A DNA stretch of 10,092 nucleotides, from contig JAFHCF010000037.1 in NCBI GenBank assembly GCA_048497495.1, positions 1 through 10,092 on the forward strand. The letters are read 5' to 3'. This DNA is from JAFHCF01 sp048497495. GTDB lineage: Bacteria; Pseudomonadota; Alphaproteobacteria; Rhizobiales; Ancalomicrobiaceae. The notes beneath the pieces are model-generated. The model was not told where the DNA came from, searched no databases, and was given only the letters and a program-made list of their open reading frames with translations. Below, in pieces: positions 1 to 5,987 of the stretch (position 1 is its first letter; every line of letters starts with the position of its first letter). The position numbers were made by a program, and so were the translations under genes.

Positions 1-78
1 ACGGATCCCGTGGCGCCCTTTTCGCTTCCGATTCGATCGGCGGCCGATGGTCTCCTCGACCGATCGACCCGAGACCGA

Positions 79-1344
79 TCAGGTGTTCATCGAATCGAAG
101 AAGTCGGCGTTGCGCTTGGTCTGACGCAGCTTGTCGAGCAGGAACTCGATCGCGTCGACCGTGCCCATCGGGGTGAGGATGCGGCGCAGCACATACATCT
201 TCTTGAGCTGGTCGGGAGCGACCAGGAGCTCTTCCTTGCGGGTGCCGGAACGGGTGATGTCGATCGCCGGGAAGACGCGCTTGTCGGCCACCTTGCGGTC
301 GAGAATGATCTCGGAGTTGCCGGTGCCCTTGAACTCCTCGAAGATCACTTCGTCCATGCGCGAGCCGGTGTCGATCAACGCCGTGGCGATGATGGTGAGC
401 GACCCGCCCTCCTCGATGTTGCGGGCCGCGCCGAAGAAGCGCTTCGGCCGCTGCAGCGCGTTGGCGTCGACACCGCCGGTCAAGACCTTGCCCGACGACG
501 GCACCACGGTGTTGTAGGCACGACCCAGGCGGGTGATCGAATCGAGCAGGATGACGACGTCGCGGCCGTGCTCGACCAGGCGCTTGGCTTTCTCGATCAC
601 CATCTCGGCCACCTGGACGTGACGCGACGCCGGCTCGTCGAAGGTCGAGGACACCACCTCGCCCTTCACCGTGCGCTGCATGTCGGTCACTTCCTCCGGC
701 CGCTCGTCGATCAGCAGGACGATGAGGAAGCATTCCGGATGATTGCTGGTGATCGACTTGGCGATGTTCTGCAGCAACACCGTCTTGCCGGTGCGCGGCG
801 GCGCCACGATCAGTCCGCGCTGGCCCTTGCCGAGCGGCGTGACGATGTCCATGACCCGCGCCGACATGTCCTTCGACGTCGGCTCCTCCGGCTCCATCTT
901 GAAACGCTCGTCCGGGTAGAGCGGGGTGAGGTTGTCGAAGTGGACCTTGTGGCGGGTCTTCTCCGGATCCTCGAAATTGATGGTGTTGACCTTGAGCAGC
1001 GCGAAATAGCGTTCGCCGTCCTTCGGGCTGCGGATGTGACCCTCGACGGTGTCGCCGGTGCGCAGCGAGAACCGGCGGATCTGCGACGGCGAGACGTAGA
1101 TGTCGTCCGGCCCGGCGAGATAGTTGGCGTCCGGCGAGCGCAGGAAGCCGAAACCATCCTGCAGCACCTCGACCACGCCCTCGCCGATGATCTCGACGTC
1201 ACGGGCCGCCAGCTGCTTGAGGATGGCGAACATCAGCTCCTGCTTGCGCAAGGTGCTGGCGTTCTCCACCTCGAGCTCCTCGGCGAAGGCGAGGAGCTCG
1301 GTCGGCGACTTGGACTTGAGGTCCTTGAGCTTCAACTGCTGCAT
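79..1344 (-). CDS. rho: Transcription termination factor Rho
   Basis: Rho is the hexameric, ATP-driven RNA translocase that ends transcription of untranslated RNA in the cytoplasm. The 421-residue product has the usual alphaproteobacterial length. An N-terminal helical Rho-N segment (about 1-48) is followed by a cold-shock-like RNA-binding fold with the RNP1 motif DGFGFLRS (63-70), then the RecA-type ATPase core. The core has Walker A APPRTGKT (181-188, Lys187), Walker B VVILLDS ending at Asp268, the Q-loop region around 289-309 (TGGVDANALQRPKRFFGAARN) and the R-loop FKGTGNSE (338-345). The ATG at 1344 matches the family N-terminus (MQQLKLKDLKSKSPTELL). Its ribosome binding site is weak (a CGAAAG stretch upstream), which may fit the autogenous control known for rho in other bacteria. 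It lies downstream of hemJ after a 317-base leader. By synteny the next gene to the left would be mnmE, outside the window. Confidence 0.98.
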   Translation of the reverse strand: MQQLKLKDLKSKSPTELLAFAEELEVENASTLRKQELMFAILKQLAARDVEIIGEGVVEVLQDGFGFLRSPDANYLAGPDDIYVSPSQIRRFSLRTGDTVEGHIRSPKDGERYFALLKVNTINFEDPEKTRHKVHFDNLTPLYPDERFKMEPEEPTSKDMSARVMDIVTPLGKGQRGLIVAPPRTGKTVLLQNIAKSITSNHPECFLIVLLIDERPEEVTDMQRTVKGEVVSSTFDEPASRHVQVAEMVIEKAKRLVEHGRDVVILLDSITRLGRAYNTVVPSSGKVLTGGVDANALQRPKRFFGAARNIEEGGSLTIIATALIDTGSRMDEVIFEEFKGTGNSEIILDRKVADKRVFPAIDITRSGTRKEELLVAPDQLKKMYVLRRILTPMGTVDAIEFLLDKLRQTKRNADFFDSMNT

Positions 1345-1661
1345 GAGATCGAATCTTTCGGGGAGTGGGCGTCGAACCGTCGAACGCGGGCGCGCCGCCG
1401 ACGGTGAGAACTCGAGAGGGGGGACACCGCGCGGGAAACTCGACGGCCGCGCGATAGTCGAGAAGGAGGGGCAGACGTCTCGGGCGGCACCAGGGCCGGG
1501 CCACTCACCGCGCCGGTCTGAGATGACGGCGATCGCGGGATCTGCTTCGGTAGGACGCGCCGAAAATAGTCTGCCTCGCGCCGTCCCACAAGCCCCTCCC
1601 GACACGAAGACGCCGCCGAATGCCGCCGATCGGTCGAATTCTTCGCCGAACCCGAGGCTGA
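1345..1661 (-). other. rho 5' leader / hemJ-rho intergenic region with hairpin
   Basis: This 317-base stretch holds no credible gene. On the minus strand it carries a candidate promoter (1563-1591) and, 31 bases before the rho start codon, an inverted repeat with arms ACCGTCG (1376-1382) and CGACGGT (1399-1405). Inside these arms a further GCGG/CCGC pairing (1386-1389 with 1395-1398) leaves a five-base loop and a three-base bulge. In RNA this would be a stable stem just ahead of rho translation. Long structured leaders are known at rho in other bacteria, where Rho attenuates its own synthesis; that role here is inference. No intrinsic terminator for hemJ is visible, so read-through from hemE-hemJ into rho is possible. 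Confidence 0.45.
1563..1591 (-). promoter_or_regulatory. Candidate sigma-70-type promoter for rho
   Basis: Reading the minus strand, TTGTGG (1591-1586), preceded by C to give the CTTG typical of alphaproteobacterial -35 elements, is followed after exactly 17 bases by TATTTT (1568-1563). This is the most AT-rich point of the hemJ-rho gap. Transcription would start near 1556 and give a leader of about 210 bases. The match is partial (4 of 6 at each element), so this is a plausible candidate, not a certainty. Confidence 0.4.
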
Positions 1662-2192
1662 TCAGAACGGCTTGACGATCACCAGCACGACGATGGCGAT
1701 CATCAGCAGCGTCGGCACCTCGTTGAGGAAGCGCCAGAAGCGATGATCTCGCCGCCCCTCGTCGCGGGCGAAGTCGGCCACCGCCTTGGCGAGATAACCG
1801 TGGACCGCCGACAGCGCGAGGACGCCGGCGAGCTTCAGCAGGAACCAGACGTCGCGCAGGAACGACATCTCCCAGGCGATCCACAGGCCGGCGGCCCAGG
1901 CCACCACCATCGCCGGGTTGATGATGTAGCGCATGAGTTTGCGCTCCATCACCTTGAACGTCTCCGACGTCTCCGATCCCACCGCCACGCCGCAGTGGTA
2001 GACGAAGAGCCGCGGCAGATAGAGCATCCCCGCCATCCACGAGATCACCGCCACGACGTGGAGCGCCTTGATCCAGAGATAGGCGCCGGAATCGAGCAGC
2101 AGCAGCCCGGCGCCGATCAATCCGGCGGTCACCGCCAGGAACGTCGCCGCGCGCCGCGCCCGGCGGACGATCTCTTCGTTGCTCGCCACCAT
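1662..2192 (-). CDS. hemJ: Protoporphyrinogen IX oxidase HemJ (membrane protein)
   Basis: HemJ oxidises protoporphyrinogen IX to protoporphyrin IX, the next-to-last step of heme synthesis, in the inner membrane of bacteria that lack HemG/HemY. The 176-residue protein is mostly hydrophobic, with likely membrane segments near 15-33, 42-65, 92-112, 117-136 and 158-174. The family signature KALHVVAVISWMAGMLYLP (42-60) continues into RLFVYH (61-66); it contains the conserved His45, a probable heme ligand. Lys120 (LLKLAGV) lies in the other conserved stretch, and the C-terminus RFWRFLNEVPTLLMI...VKPF is typical. The ATG at 2192 has a GAGG about nine bases upstream. The gene begins 11 bases after the hemE stop, so the two heme genes are surely co-transcribed. 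An older family name is UPF0093, related to CopD-like membrane proteins. Confidence 0.93.
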   Translation of the reverse strand: MVASNEEIVRRARRAATFLAVTAGLIGAGLLLLDSGAYLWIKALHVVAVISWMAGMLYLPRLFVYHCGVAVGSETSETFKVMERKLMRYIINPAMVVAWAAGLWIAWEMSFLRDVWFLLKLAGVLALSAVHGYLAKAVADFARDEGRRDHRFWRFLNEVPTLLMIAIVVLVIVKPF

Positions 2193-2203
2193 GACGCCGT
2201 CCC

Positions 2204-3262
2204 TCACCGCTTCGCCGCGCGCACCCGCGCGACCAACCGCGCCACGTTGGCCGGATCGGCGTCGGGGGTGATGCCGTGACCGAGGTTGAAGATCAGTCGG
2301 CCGGACCCGAGCCCTTCGAGCACCCGGTCGACACCCTCGTCGAGCGCCCGTCCGCCGATCACCACCCGCATCGGATCGAGATTGCCCTGCACCGCCGCGA
2401 TCGGCTGGATCTCGTCGCGGACGAAGGCGTGCGGCAGGGTCCAGTCGATGCCGACGGCATCGACTCGCGTCTCGACGATGAAGCGCTTCAGCGACGCCTG
2501 CGCGCCCTTCGGAAATCCGATCACCCGCGCGCCGGGATGGATCGCCCTGAGCCCCGCGACGATTCGCCGGGTCGGCTGGATCACCCAACGCTCGAACTCG
2601 GCCTCGTCGAGAACCCCCGCCCAGCTGTCGAAGATCTGCACCGCGTCGGCGCCGCACGAGATCTGCTTCGCCAGATAGTGGATCGACGCCACCACCAGAA
2701 CGTCGATCAGTCGGGAGAACCCTTCGGGATCGGTCAGCGCCGCCCGGCGCGCCGGACCCTGATCCGGCGTCCCGCGTCCGGCGATCATGTAGGTCGCCAC
2801 CGTCCAGGGCGCCCCACAGAAGCCGAGGAAGGTGGTCTCGGCGGGCAGGGCCGCCCGGATCGTCTCGACCGCCTCGTAGACCGGTCCCAGGCGATGGTCG
2901 ATGCCGTCGGGATCGAGACTGCCGACCAGGGCGAGATCGAGCGGCTCGAGGACCGGCCCCTCGCCCTCGTGGAACGCGACCTTTCGTCCCAGAGCGTCGG
3001 GAATGACCAGAATGTCGGAAAACAGGATCGCCGCGTCGAAGCCGTAGCGCCTGATCGGCTGCAGCGTCACCTCGGTCGCCAGCTTCGGCGAGTAGCACAG
3101 ATCGAGAAAGCCCCCGGCCCGCGACCGCGTCGCCCGATATTCCGGGAGATAGCGGCCCGCCTGTCGCATGACCCAGATCGGCGGCGGATAAAGGCTTTCG
3201 CCCGCCAGCACCTGGAGCACCTTTCGCTCCGCCGTCGTTCCTCGGATCACCGGGCTCGTCAC
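2204..3262 (-). CDS. hemE: Uroporphyrinogen decarboxylase HemE
   Basis: HemE removes four carboxyl groups from uroporphyrinogen III to give coproporphyrinogen III, a cytoplasmic step of heme synthesis. From a GTG start at 3262 the product has 352 residues, normal for the family. Visible signatures are RQAGRYLPEYR (33-43), FSDILVIPDALG (81-92, with catalytic Asp83), GFCGAPWT (147-154), the active-site Tyr158 region, FDSWAG (211-216), QGNLDP (292-297) and NLGHGI (326-331, His329). The GTG is chosen because a strong GAGGGGG ribosome binding site lies just upstream and because the protein then begins like its relatives (TSPVIRGTTAERKVLQVL). An in-frame ATG at 3349 would add 29 unrelated residues that run into the origin region. 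hemE directly abuts the proposed origin, as in Caulobacter crescentus, where hemE transcription and origin function are linked. Confidence 0.97.
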   Translation of the reverse strand: MTSPVIRGTTAERKVLQVLAGESLYPPPIWVMRQAGRYLPEYRATRSRAGGFLDLCYSPKLATEVTLQPIRRYGFDAAILFSDILVIPDALGRKVAFHEGEGPVLEPLDLALVGSLDPDGIDHRLGPVYEAVETIRAALPAETTFLGFCGAPWTVATYMIAGRGTPDQGPARRAALTDPEGFSRLIDVLVVASIHYLAKQISCGADAVQIFDSWAGVLDEAEFERWVIQPTRRIVAGLRAIHPGARVIGFPKGAQASLKRFIVETRVDAVGIDWTLPHAFVRDEIQPIAAVQGNLDPMRVVIGGRALDEGVDRVLEGLGSGRLIFNLGHGITPDADPANVARLVARVRAAKR

Positions 3263-3295
3263 GAGCGCCCCCTCTTCAAAACTAGTCTTCGAAAG

Positions 3296-3311
3296 GAGTC
3301 TGTTGAGACTC
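3296..3311. repeat. Hairpin formed by two GANTC sites
   Basis: Perfect inverted repeat GAGTCT-GTTG-AGACTC, a 6-base-pair stem with a four-base loop. Each arm contains a GANTC sequence (3296-3300 and 3307-3311), the target of the cell-cycle methylase CcrM in alphaproteobacteria. It lies 33 bases upstream of the hemE start codon, so on the minus strand it would also be a stem in the hemE leader. Confidence 0.6.
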
Positions 3312-3317
3312 TTAGGC

Positions 3318-3326
3318 GGTGGATTA
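3318..3326 (-). promoter_or_regulatory. DnaA-like box (weak)
   Basis: On the minus strand TAATCCACC, 7 of 9 to the DnaA box TTATCCACA. It lacks the final A, so it is one of the weaker members of the cluster. Confidence 0.25.
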
Positions 3327-3339
3327 CCGGGATCCGCAT

Positions 3340-3348
3340 CGATCCACA
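3340..3348 (+). promoter_or_regulatory. DnaA-like box
   Basis: CGATCCACA, 7 of 9 to TTATCCACA with the ATCCACA core intact. It is close to the TGATCCACA (G-box) form reported in the Caulobacter origin. It is the best of the five candidates. Confidence 0.45.
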
Positions 3349-3381
3349 ATGACTCACGTGAAACGCCGCCGCCCCCGCCCC

Positions 3382-3390
3382 TGTGGAGAC
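3382..3390 (-). promoter_or_regulatory. DnaA-like box within direct repeat copy 1
   Basis: On the minus strand GTCTCCACA, 7 of 9 to TTATCCACA with the TCCACA core intact. It overlaps the first copy of the 12-base repeat. Confidence 0.35.
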
Positions 3391-3406
3391 GCCTTCGACC
3401 CGGTTT

Positions 3407-3436
3407 TCGACACCCCTCTCGTTAAGACTTTATTAA
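3407..3436 (+). promoter_or_regulatory. Candidate rightward promoter overlapping the CtrA box
   Basis: TCGACA (3407-3412, 5 of 6 to TTGACA) is followed after 18 bases by TATTAA (3431-3436, 4 of 6 to TATAAT). Transcription would start near 3443 and run toward the kinase-regulator gene with a leader of about 220 bases. The -10 element lies inside the CtrA-type box, so a bound CtrA would be expected to block it; this is inference. Confidence 0.33.
3421..3436 (-). promoter_or_regulatory. CtrA-type binding site TTAA-N7-TTAAC
   Basis: On the minus strand the bases from 3436 to 3421 read TTAA, seven bases, then TTAAC, a full match to the CtrA consensus known from Caulobacter; the plus strand reads TTAA-N7-TTAA at 3422-3436. 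CtrA is the cell-cycle response regulator that silences the origin in Caulobacter. The position, in the AT-rich patch between hemE and the regulator gene, matches where such sites occur in that origin. Binding here is inferred. Confidence 0.6.
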
Positions 3437-3481
3437 TCTTCGTTACCAAATGGTTGACGACACCCCCTCGCCCCTCGCCCC

Positions 3482-3490
3482 TGTGGACGA
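3482..3490 (-). promoter_or_regulatory. DnaA-like box within direct repeat copy 2
   Basis: On the minus strand TCGTCCACA, 7 of 9 to TTATCCACA with the TCCACA core intact. It lies exactly 100 bases from the box at 3382-3390 and is flanked by the inverted pair CCTCG (3473-3477) and CGAGG (3488-3492). Confidence 0.35.
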
Positions 3491-3627
3491 GGAGTCGACG
3501 GCGCGTCCGAGCCGGTTCTTCGTCCCCAACCTCCCCGAGACCGCCTGTTTCGGTCTTCGTCCTTCGACCCTGTTGATCGAATTGCGTGAAGGGGAGAGAG
3601 TTGCGCCGCCGACGCGACGCGGGGGAT

Positions 3628-3636
3628 TTGTCCACC
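3628..3636 (+). promoter_or_regulatory. DnaA-like box (weak), near the regulator gene start
   Basis: TTGTCCACC, 7 of 9 to TTATCCACA but without the final A. It lies 28 bases before the GTG start of the kinase-regulator gene. Confidence 0.25.
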
Positions 3637-3663
3637 GATCGCCGCCGGCCTGGGGATCGATCG

Positions 3664-4485
3664 GTGACGACGCAGTCCAACTTCTTCCATCTGCATCTGA
3701 TTTCGGATTCGACCGGTGAAACCCTGATCACCGTCGCCCGCGCCGCCGCCGCCCAGTACGAGGCCATCGAACCGATCGAGCACGTCCACCCGCTGGTGCG
3801 CATCGACCGTCATCTCGACCGCGCCCTGGTCGAGATCGAGCAGTTCCCGGGCATCGTTCTCTACACCCTGGTCAATCAGGAGCTCGCCGTCCGGCTGGAG
3901 CGCTTCTGTCGCGACCAGGGCCTGCCCTGCGTCTCGGTGCTGGCGCCGGTCCTCGACGTCTTCCGCTCCTTCCTCAACGTCTCGCAGACCCATCGCATCG
4001 GCGCCCAGCACGCCCTCGACGCCGAATATTTCAAGCGCATCGAGGCGATGAACTTCACTCTCGCCCATGACGACGGTCAGTTGCCGGGCGATTTCGAGGA
4101 GGCCGACGTCGTCATCCTCGGCGTGTCGCGCACCTCCAAGACCCCGACCTCGATCTATCTCGCCAACCGCGGGGTCAAGGTCGCCAACATACCGATCGTG
4201 CCCGGGATCGATCCGCCGCCGGCGCTGAAGACGGTGTCGGCGCCGCTGGTCGTCGGTCTCATCGCCAGCCCCGACCGCATCGCCCAGATCCGCGAGAACC
4301 GCGTCCTGGCCATGGGATCGAAGAGTTTCGACACCACTTATGTCGATCGCCCGTCGATCGCCATCGAACTGACCTTGATGCGACGGCTCTGCGCCGATCA
4401 TGATTGGCCGGTGATCGACGTCACCCGACGGTCGATCGAGGAGACCGCCGCCGCCATCATCGCCCTGCTTCGGGCGCGGCGCTGA
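3664..4485 (+). CDS. Pyruvate phosphate dikinase / PEP synthase regulatory protein (DUF299 kinase-pyrophosphorylase)
   Basis: Members of this family are bifunctional: they inactivate PPDK or PEP synthase by ADP-dependent phosphorylation of a threonine and reactivate it by phosphate-dependent dephosphorylation, setting flux between pyruvate and phosphoenolpyruvate. The 273-residue product has the standard length. It shows the N-terminal HLISDSTGET motif (11-20), the conserved TLAHDDGQ (132-139) and the nucleotide-binding loop GVSRTSKTPTS (153-163), followed by the typical NIPIVPGIDPP (175-185). The GTG at 3664 is chosen because GGGGA lies about eight bases upstream and the protein then begins as relatives do. 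An earlier in-frame GTG at 3586 would add 26 arginine-rich residues. Which dikinase it controls cannot be told from this window; alphaproteobacteria commonly have PPDK. The gene is the right-hand neighbour of the proposed origin, as its ortholog is in Caulobacter. Confidence 0.93.
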   Translation: MTTQSNFFHLHLISDSTGETLITVARAAAAQYEAIEPIEHVHPLVRIDRHLDRALVEIEQFPGIVLYTLVNQELAVRLERFCRDQGLPCVSVLAPVLDVFRSFLNVSQTHRIGAQHALDAEYFKRIEAMNFTLAHDDGQLPGDFEEADVVILGVSRTSKTPTSIYLANRGVKVANIPIVPGIDPPPALKTVSAPLVVGLIASPDRIAQIRENRVLAMGSKSFDTTYVDRPSIAIELTLMRRLCADHDWPVIDVTRRSIEETAAAIIALLRARR

Positions 4486-4542
4486 TCGTCCACCGGCCGT
4501 CGTTCCACCGTGCCGGCCACCCCCTTCGATCGATGGAGCCGC

Positions 4543-5139
4543 ATGTCCAGTCTCGTCCTCGCCTCCCGCAGCCCGTCGCGGGCCGCCCTCCTCGCCGGCG
4601 CCGGCCTCGCCTTCGACACCGAGCCGTCGGGCGTCGACGAACGCGCGGTGGAGGAACCGTTGCTCGCGGCCGGCGCCGATCCCGGCGCGATCGCGTCGCA
4701 TCTCGCCGAGGCCAAGGCGCTCGACGTCGCCGCCCGGCGCCCCGGCTGCCTGGTGCTCGGCGCCGATCAGACGCTCGGCCTCGGCCGCGAACGGTTCGTC
4801 AAGCCGGACTCGGTCGCCGAGGCGCGCCGACATCTCCTGCGTCTGCGCGGCCGGGCCCACCAGCTCCATGCCGCGCTGGTACTCGCCCGCGACGGCGAGG
4901 TGCTGTGGCGCCACGTCTCGGTCGCGACGCTGACCATGCGCGATTTCTCCGACGCCTTCCTCGATCATTATCTCGCGGCGATCGCCGACGAGGTGACCTC
5001 GACCGTCGGATGCTATCGGCTCGAGGGACCGGGGATCCAACTCTTCGAGGCGATCGACGGCGACTACTTCACCATTCTCGGCCTGCCGTTGCTGCCGCTC
5101 CTCGCCGAGCTGCGCCATCACGGGACCCTCGACGCATGA
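4543..5139 (+). CDS. maf: Maf family nucleoside triphosphate pyrophosphatase
   Basis: Maf proteins hydrolyse non-canonical or modified nucleoside triphosphates to monophosphates and have been linked to control of division. The 198-residue product starts with the substrate-loop motif LASRSPSRAALL (6-17), then VDERAVEE (31-38), EAKAL (56-60), the acidic GADQ (73-76) that supplies the catalytic aspartate, KPDSVAEARRHLLRLRG (87-103) and the C-terminal GPGIQLFEAIDGDYFTILGLPL (162-183). The GADQ sequence resembles E. coli YceF (m7GTP pyrophosphatase, GSDQ) more than YhdE (dTTP/UTP, SDT), so a YceF-like substrate is possible but unproven. The ATG at 4543 follows GGAG by four bases; an upstream GTG at 4510 has no ribosome binding site. 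It begins 57 bases after the regulator gene and overlaps aroE by ATGA, so translation is likely coupled. Confidence 0.92.
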   Translation: MSSLVLASRSPSRAALLAGAGLAFDTEPSGVDERAVEEPLLAAGADPGAIASHLAEAKALDVAARRPGCLVLGADQTLGLGRERFVKPDSVAEARRHLLRLRGRAHQLHAALVLARDGEVLWRHVSVATLTMRDFSDAFLDHYLAAIADEVTSTVGCYRLEGPGIQLFEAIDGDYFTILGLPLLPLLAELRHHGTLDA

Positions 5140-5987
5140 GCGACACCACCACCACCGGCCCCCGCGCCGTCGTCCTCGGCTGGCCGATCACCCAGTCGCG
5201 TTCGCCGCTGATCCATCGCCATTGGTTGGAGATCCACGGCCTCGCCGGGTCCTACGACCGGCTCGCGGTGCCGCCCGAGGAGATCGAGACCTTCCTGCGC
5301 GCCCTGCCGACCTCCGGCCTCGCCGGCGCCAACGTCACCGTGCCCCACAAGGAGATCGCCTATCGGATCGCCACCGAAAGGGATGCCGTCGCGGACGCCA
5401 CCGGCGCGGTGAACACGCTGTGGATGGAGGATGGAAAACTCCGCGCCAGCAACACCGACGTCCATGGCTTCACCGCCAATCTCGATGATTTCGCCGCCGG
5501 TTGGGATCGCGACCCCGGCACCGCCGTGGTGCTGGGGGCGGGGGGAGCCTCGCGCGCCGTCGTCTGGGGACTGCTCGGGCGCGGCTTCGCTGTCCGCGTC
5601 GTCAATCGCACCCTGGCGCGGGCCGAGGAACTCGTCGCCCGTTTCGGCCCGAGGGTCTCCGCCCACGGCTGGGACGCCCTGCCGCGCCTCCTCGCCGATG
5701 CCTCGCTCCTGGTCAACACCACCTCGCTCGGCATGGCCGGCAAGGGCGATCTCGCCGTCGACCTCGCGCCGCTTCCCCCCGACGCGCTGGTCACCGACAT
5801 CGTCTACGTGCCGCTCGAGACCCCGCTTCTCGCCGCCGCCCGCGCCCGCGGCCTCGCCACCGTCGACGGGCTCGGCATGTTGCTGCACCAGGCGGTGCCC
5901 GGTTTCGAGCGCTGGTTCGGCGTCCGTCCGGCGGTGACGCCCGAGCTGCGCCGGCTGATCCTCGCCGACATCGAGGGCGCGCGATGA
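5136..5987 (+). CDS. aroE: Shikimate dehydrogenase (NADP+) AroE
   Basis: AroE reduces 3-dehydroshikimate to shikimate with NADPH, the fourth step of the pathway to chorismate and the aromatic amino acids. The 283-residue product has the full two-domain layout. The substrate domain carries SRSP (21-24), NVTVPHKE (66-73, catalytic Lys72) and NTD (106-108, catalytic Asp108). The Rossmann domain carries GAGGASR (134-140), the NADP-selecting NRT (157-159), NTTSLGM (194-200) and the closing GMLLHQAVPGFERWFG (247-262, substrate-binding Gln252). The start ATG overlaps the maf stop in an ATGA, and the aroE stop overlaps the coaE start in the same way, so maf-aroE-coaE form a tightly coupled block. Confidence 0.97.
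   Translation: MSDTTTTGPRAVVLGWPITQSRSPLIHRHWLEIHGLAGSYDRLAVPPEEIETFLRALPTSGLAGANVTVPHKEIAYRIATERDAVADATGAVNTLWMEDGKLRASNTDVHGFTANLDDFAAGWDRDPGTAVVLGAGGASRAVVWGLLGRGFAVRVVNRTLARAEELVARFGPRVSAHGWDALPRLLADASLLVNTTSLGMAGKGDLAVDLAPLPPDALVTDIVYVPLETPLLAAARARGLATVDGLGMLLHQAVPGFERWFGVRPAVTPELRRLILADIEGAR

Larger units (their letters stand above)
3376..3487 (+). repeat. Spaced direct repeats in the origin region
   Basis: The 12-mer CGCCCCTGTGGA occurs at 3376-3387 and again at 3476-3487, exactly 100 bases later; both copies carry a DnaA-like core (TGTGGA). Between them, CGACACCCC occurs at 3408-3416 and 3458-3466, exactly 50 bases apart. Iteron-like spacing in an origin would be meaningful, but C-rich DNA makes short repeats easier to obtain by chance. 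Confidence 0.5.
3263..3663. other. Proposed chromosomal replication origin (oriC), hemE-side intergenic region
   Basis: This 401-base gap separates leftward hemE from the rightward kinase-regulator gene. It is the only large divergent gap in the window, and gene direction flips across it. It contains an AT-rich patch in otherwise GC-rich DNA (about 3421-3456), a perfect CtrA-type box inside that patch, five DnaA-like boxes (each 7 of 9 to TTATCCACA, three with an intact TCCACA core), four GANTC sites and short spaced direct repeats. In Caulobacter crescentus the origin lies between the same two orthologous genes, which is established knowledge. That this stretch is the functional origin is inference from synteny plus these motifs. 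No protein-coding gene is credible in it. Confidence 0.75.

Noticed and set aside
49..76. Inverted repeat GGTCTC/GAGACC just after the rho stop
   Set aside because: Only a 6-base stem with a 16-base loop and no T-run; insufficient for a terminator call. The 78 bases left of rho contain no visible start of the next gene.
10..1407. Long plus-strand open frame opposite rho (465 codons)
   Set aside because: It is antisense to rho, is rich in Arg/Asp/His/Leu as expected of a mirror frame in GC-rich DNA, and has no recognisable domain.
3263..3349. Alternative hemE start at the ATG ending at 3349
   Set aside because: It would add 29 residues not seen at HemE N-termini and runs through the origin hairpin; the GTG at 3262 has a far better ribosome binding site.
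3321..3349. Leftward hemE promoter TTGTGG-N17-TAATCC overlapping the DnaA-like box at 3340
   Set aside because: The spacing is right but the -10 match is only 3 of 6; too weak to list as a feature.
3433..5121. Long minus-strand open frame opposite the kinase regulator and maf (562 codons)
   Set aside because: It mirrors two clearly identified genes; its low-complexity Gly/Asp/Arg composition is a shadow effect.
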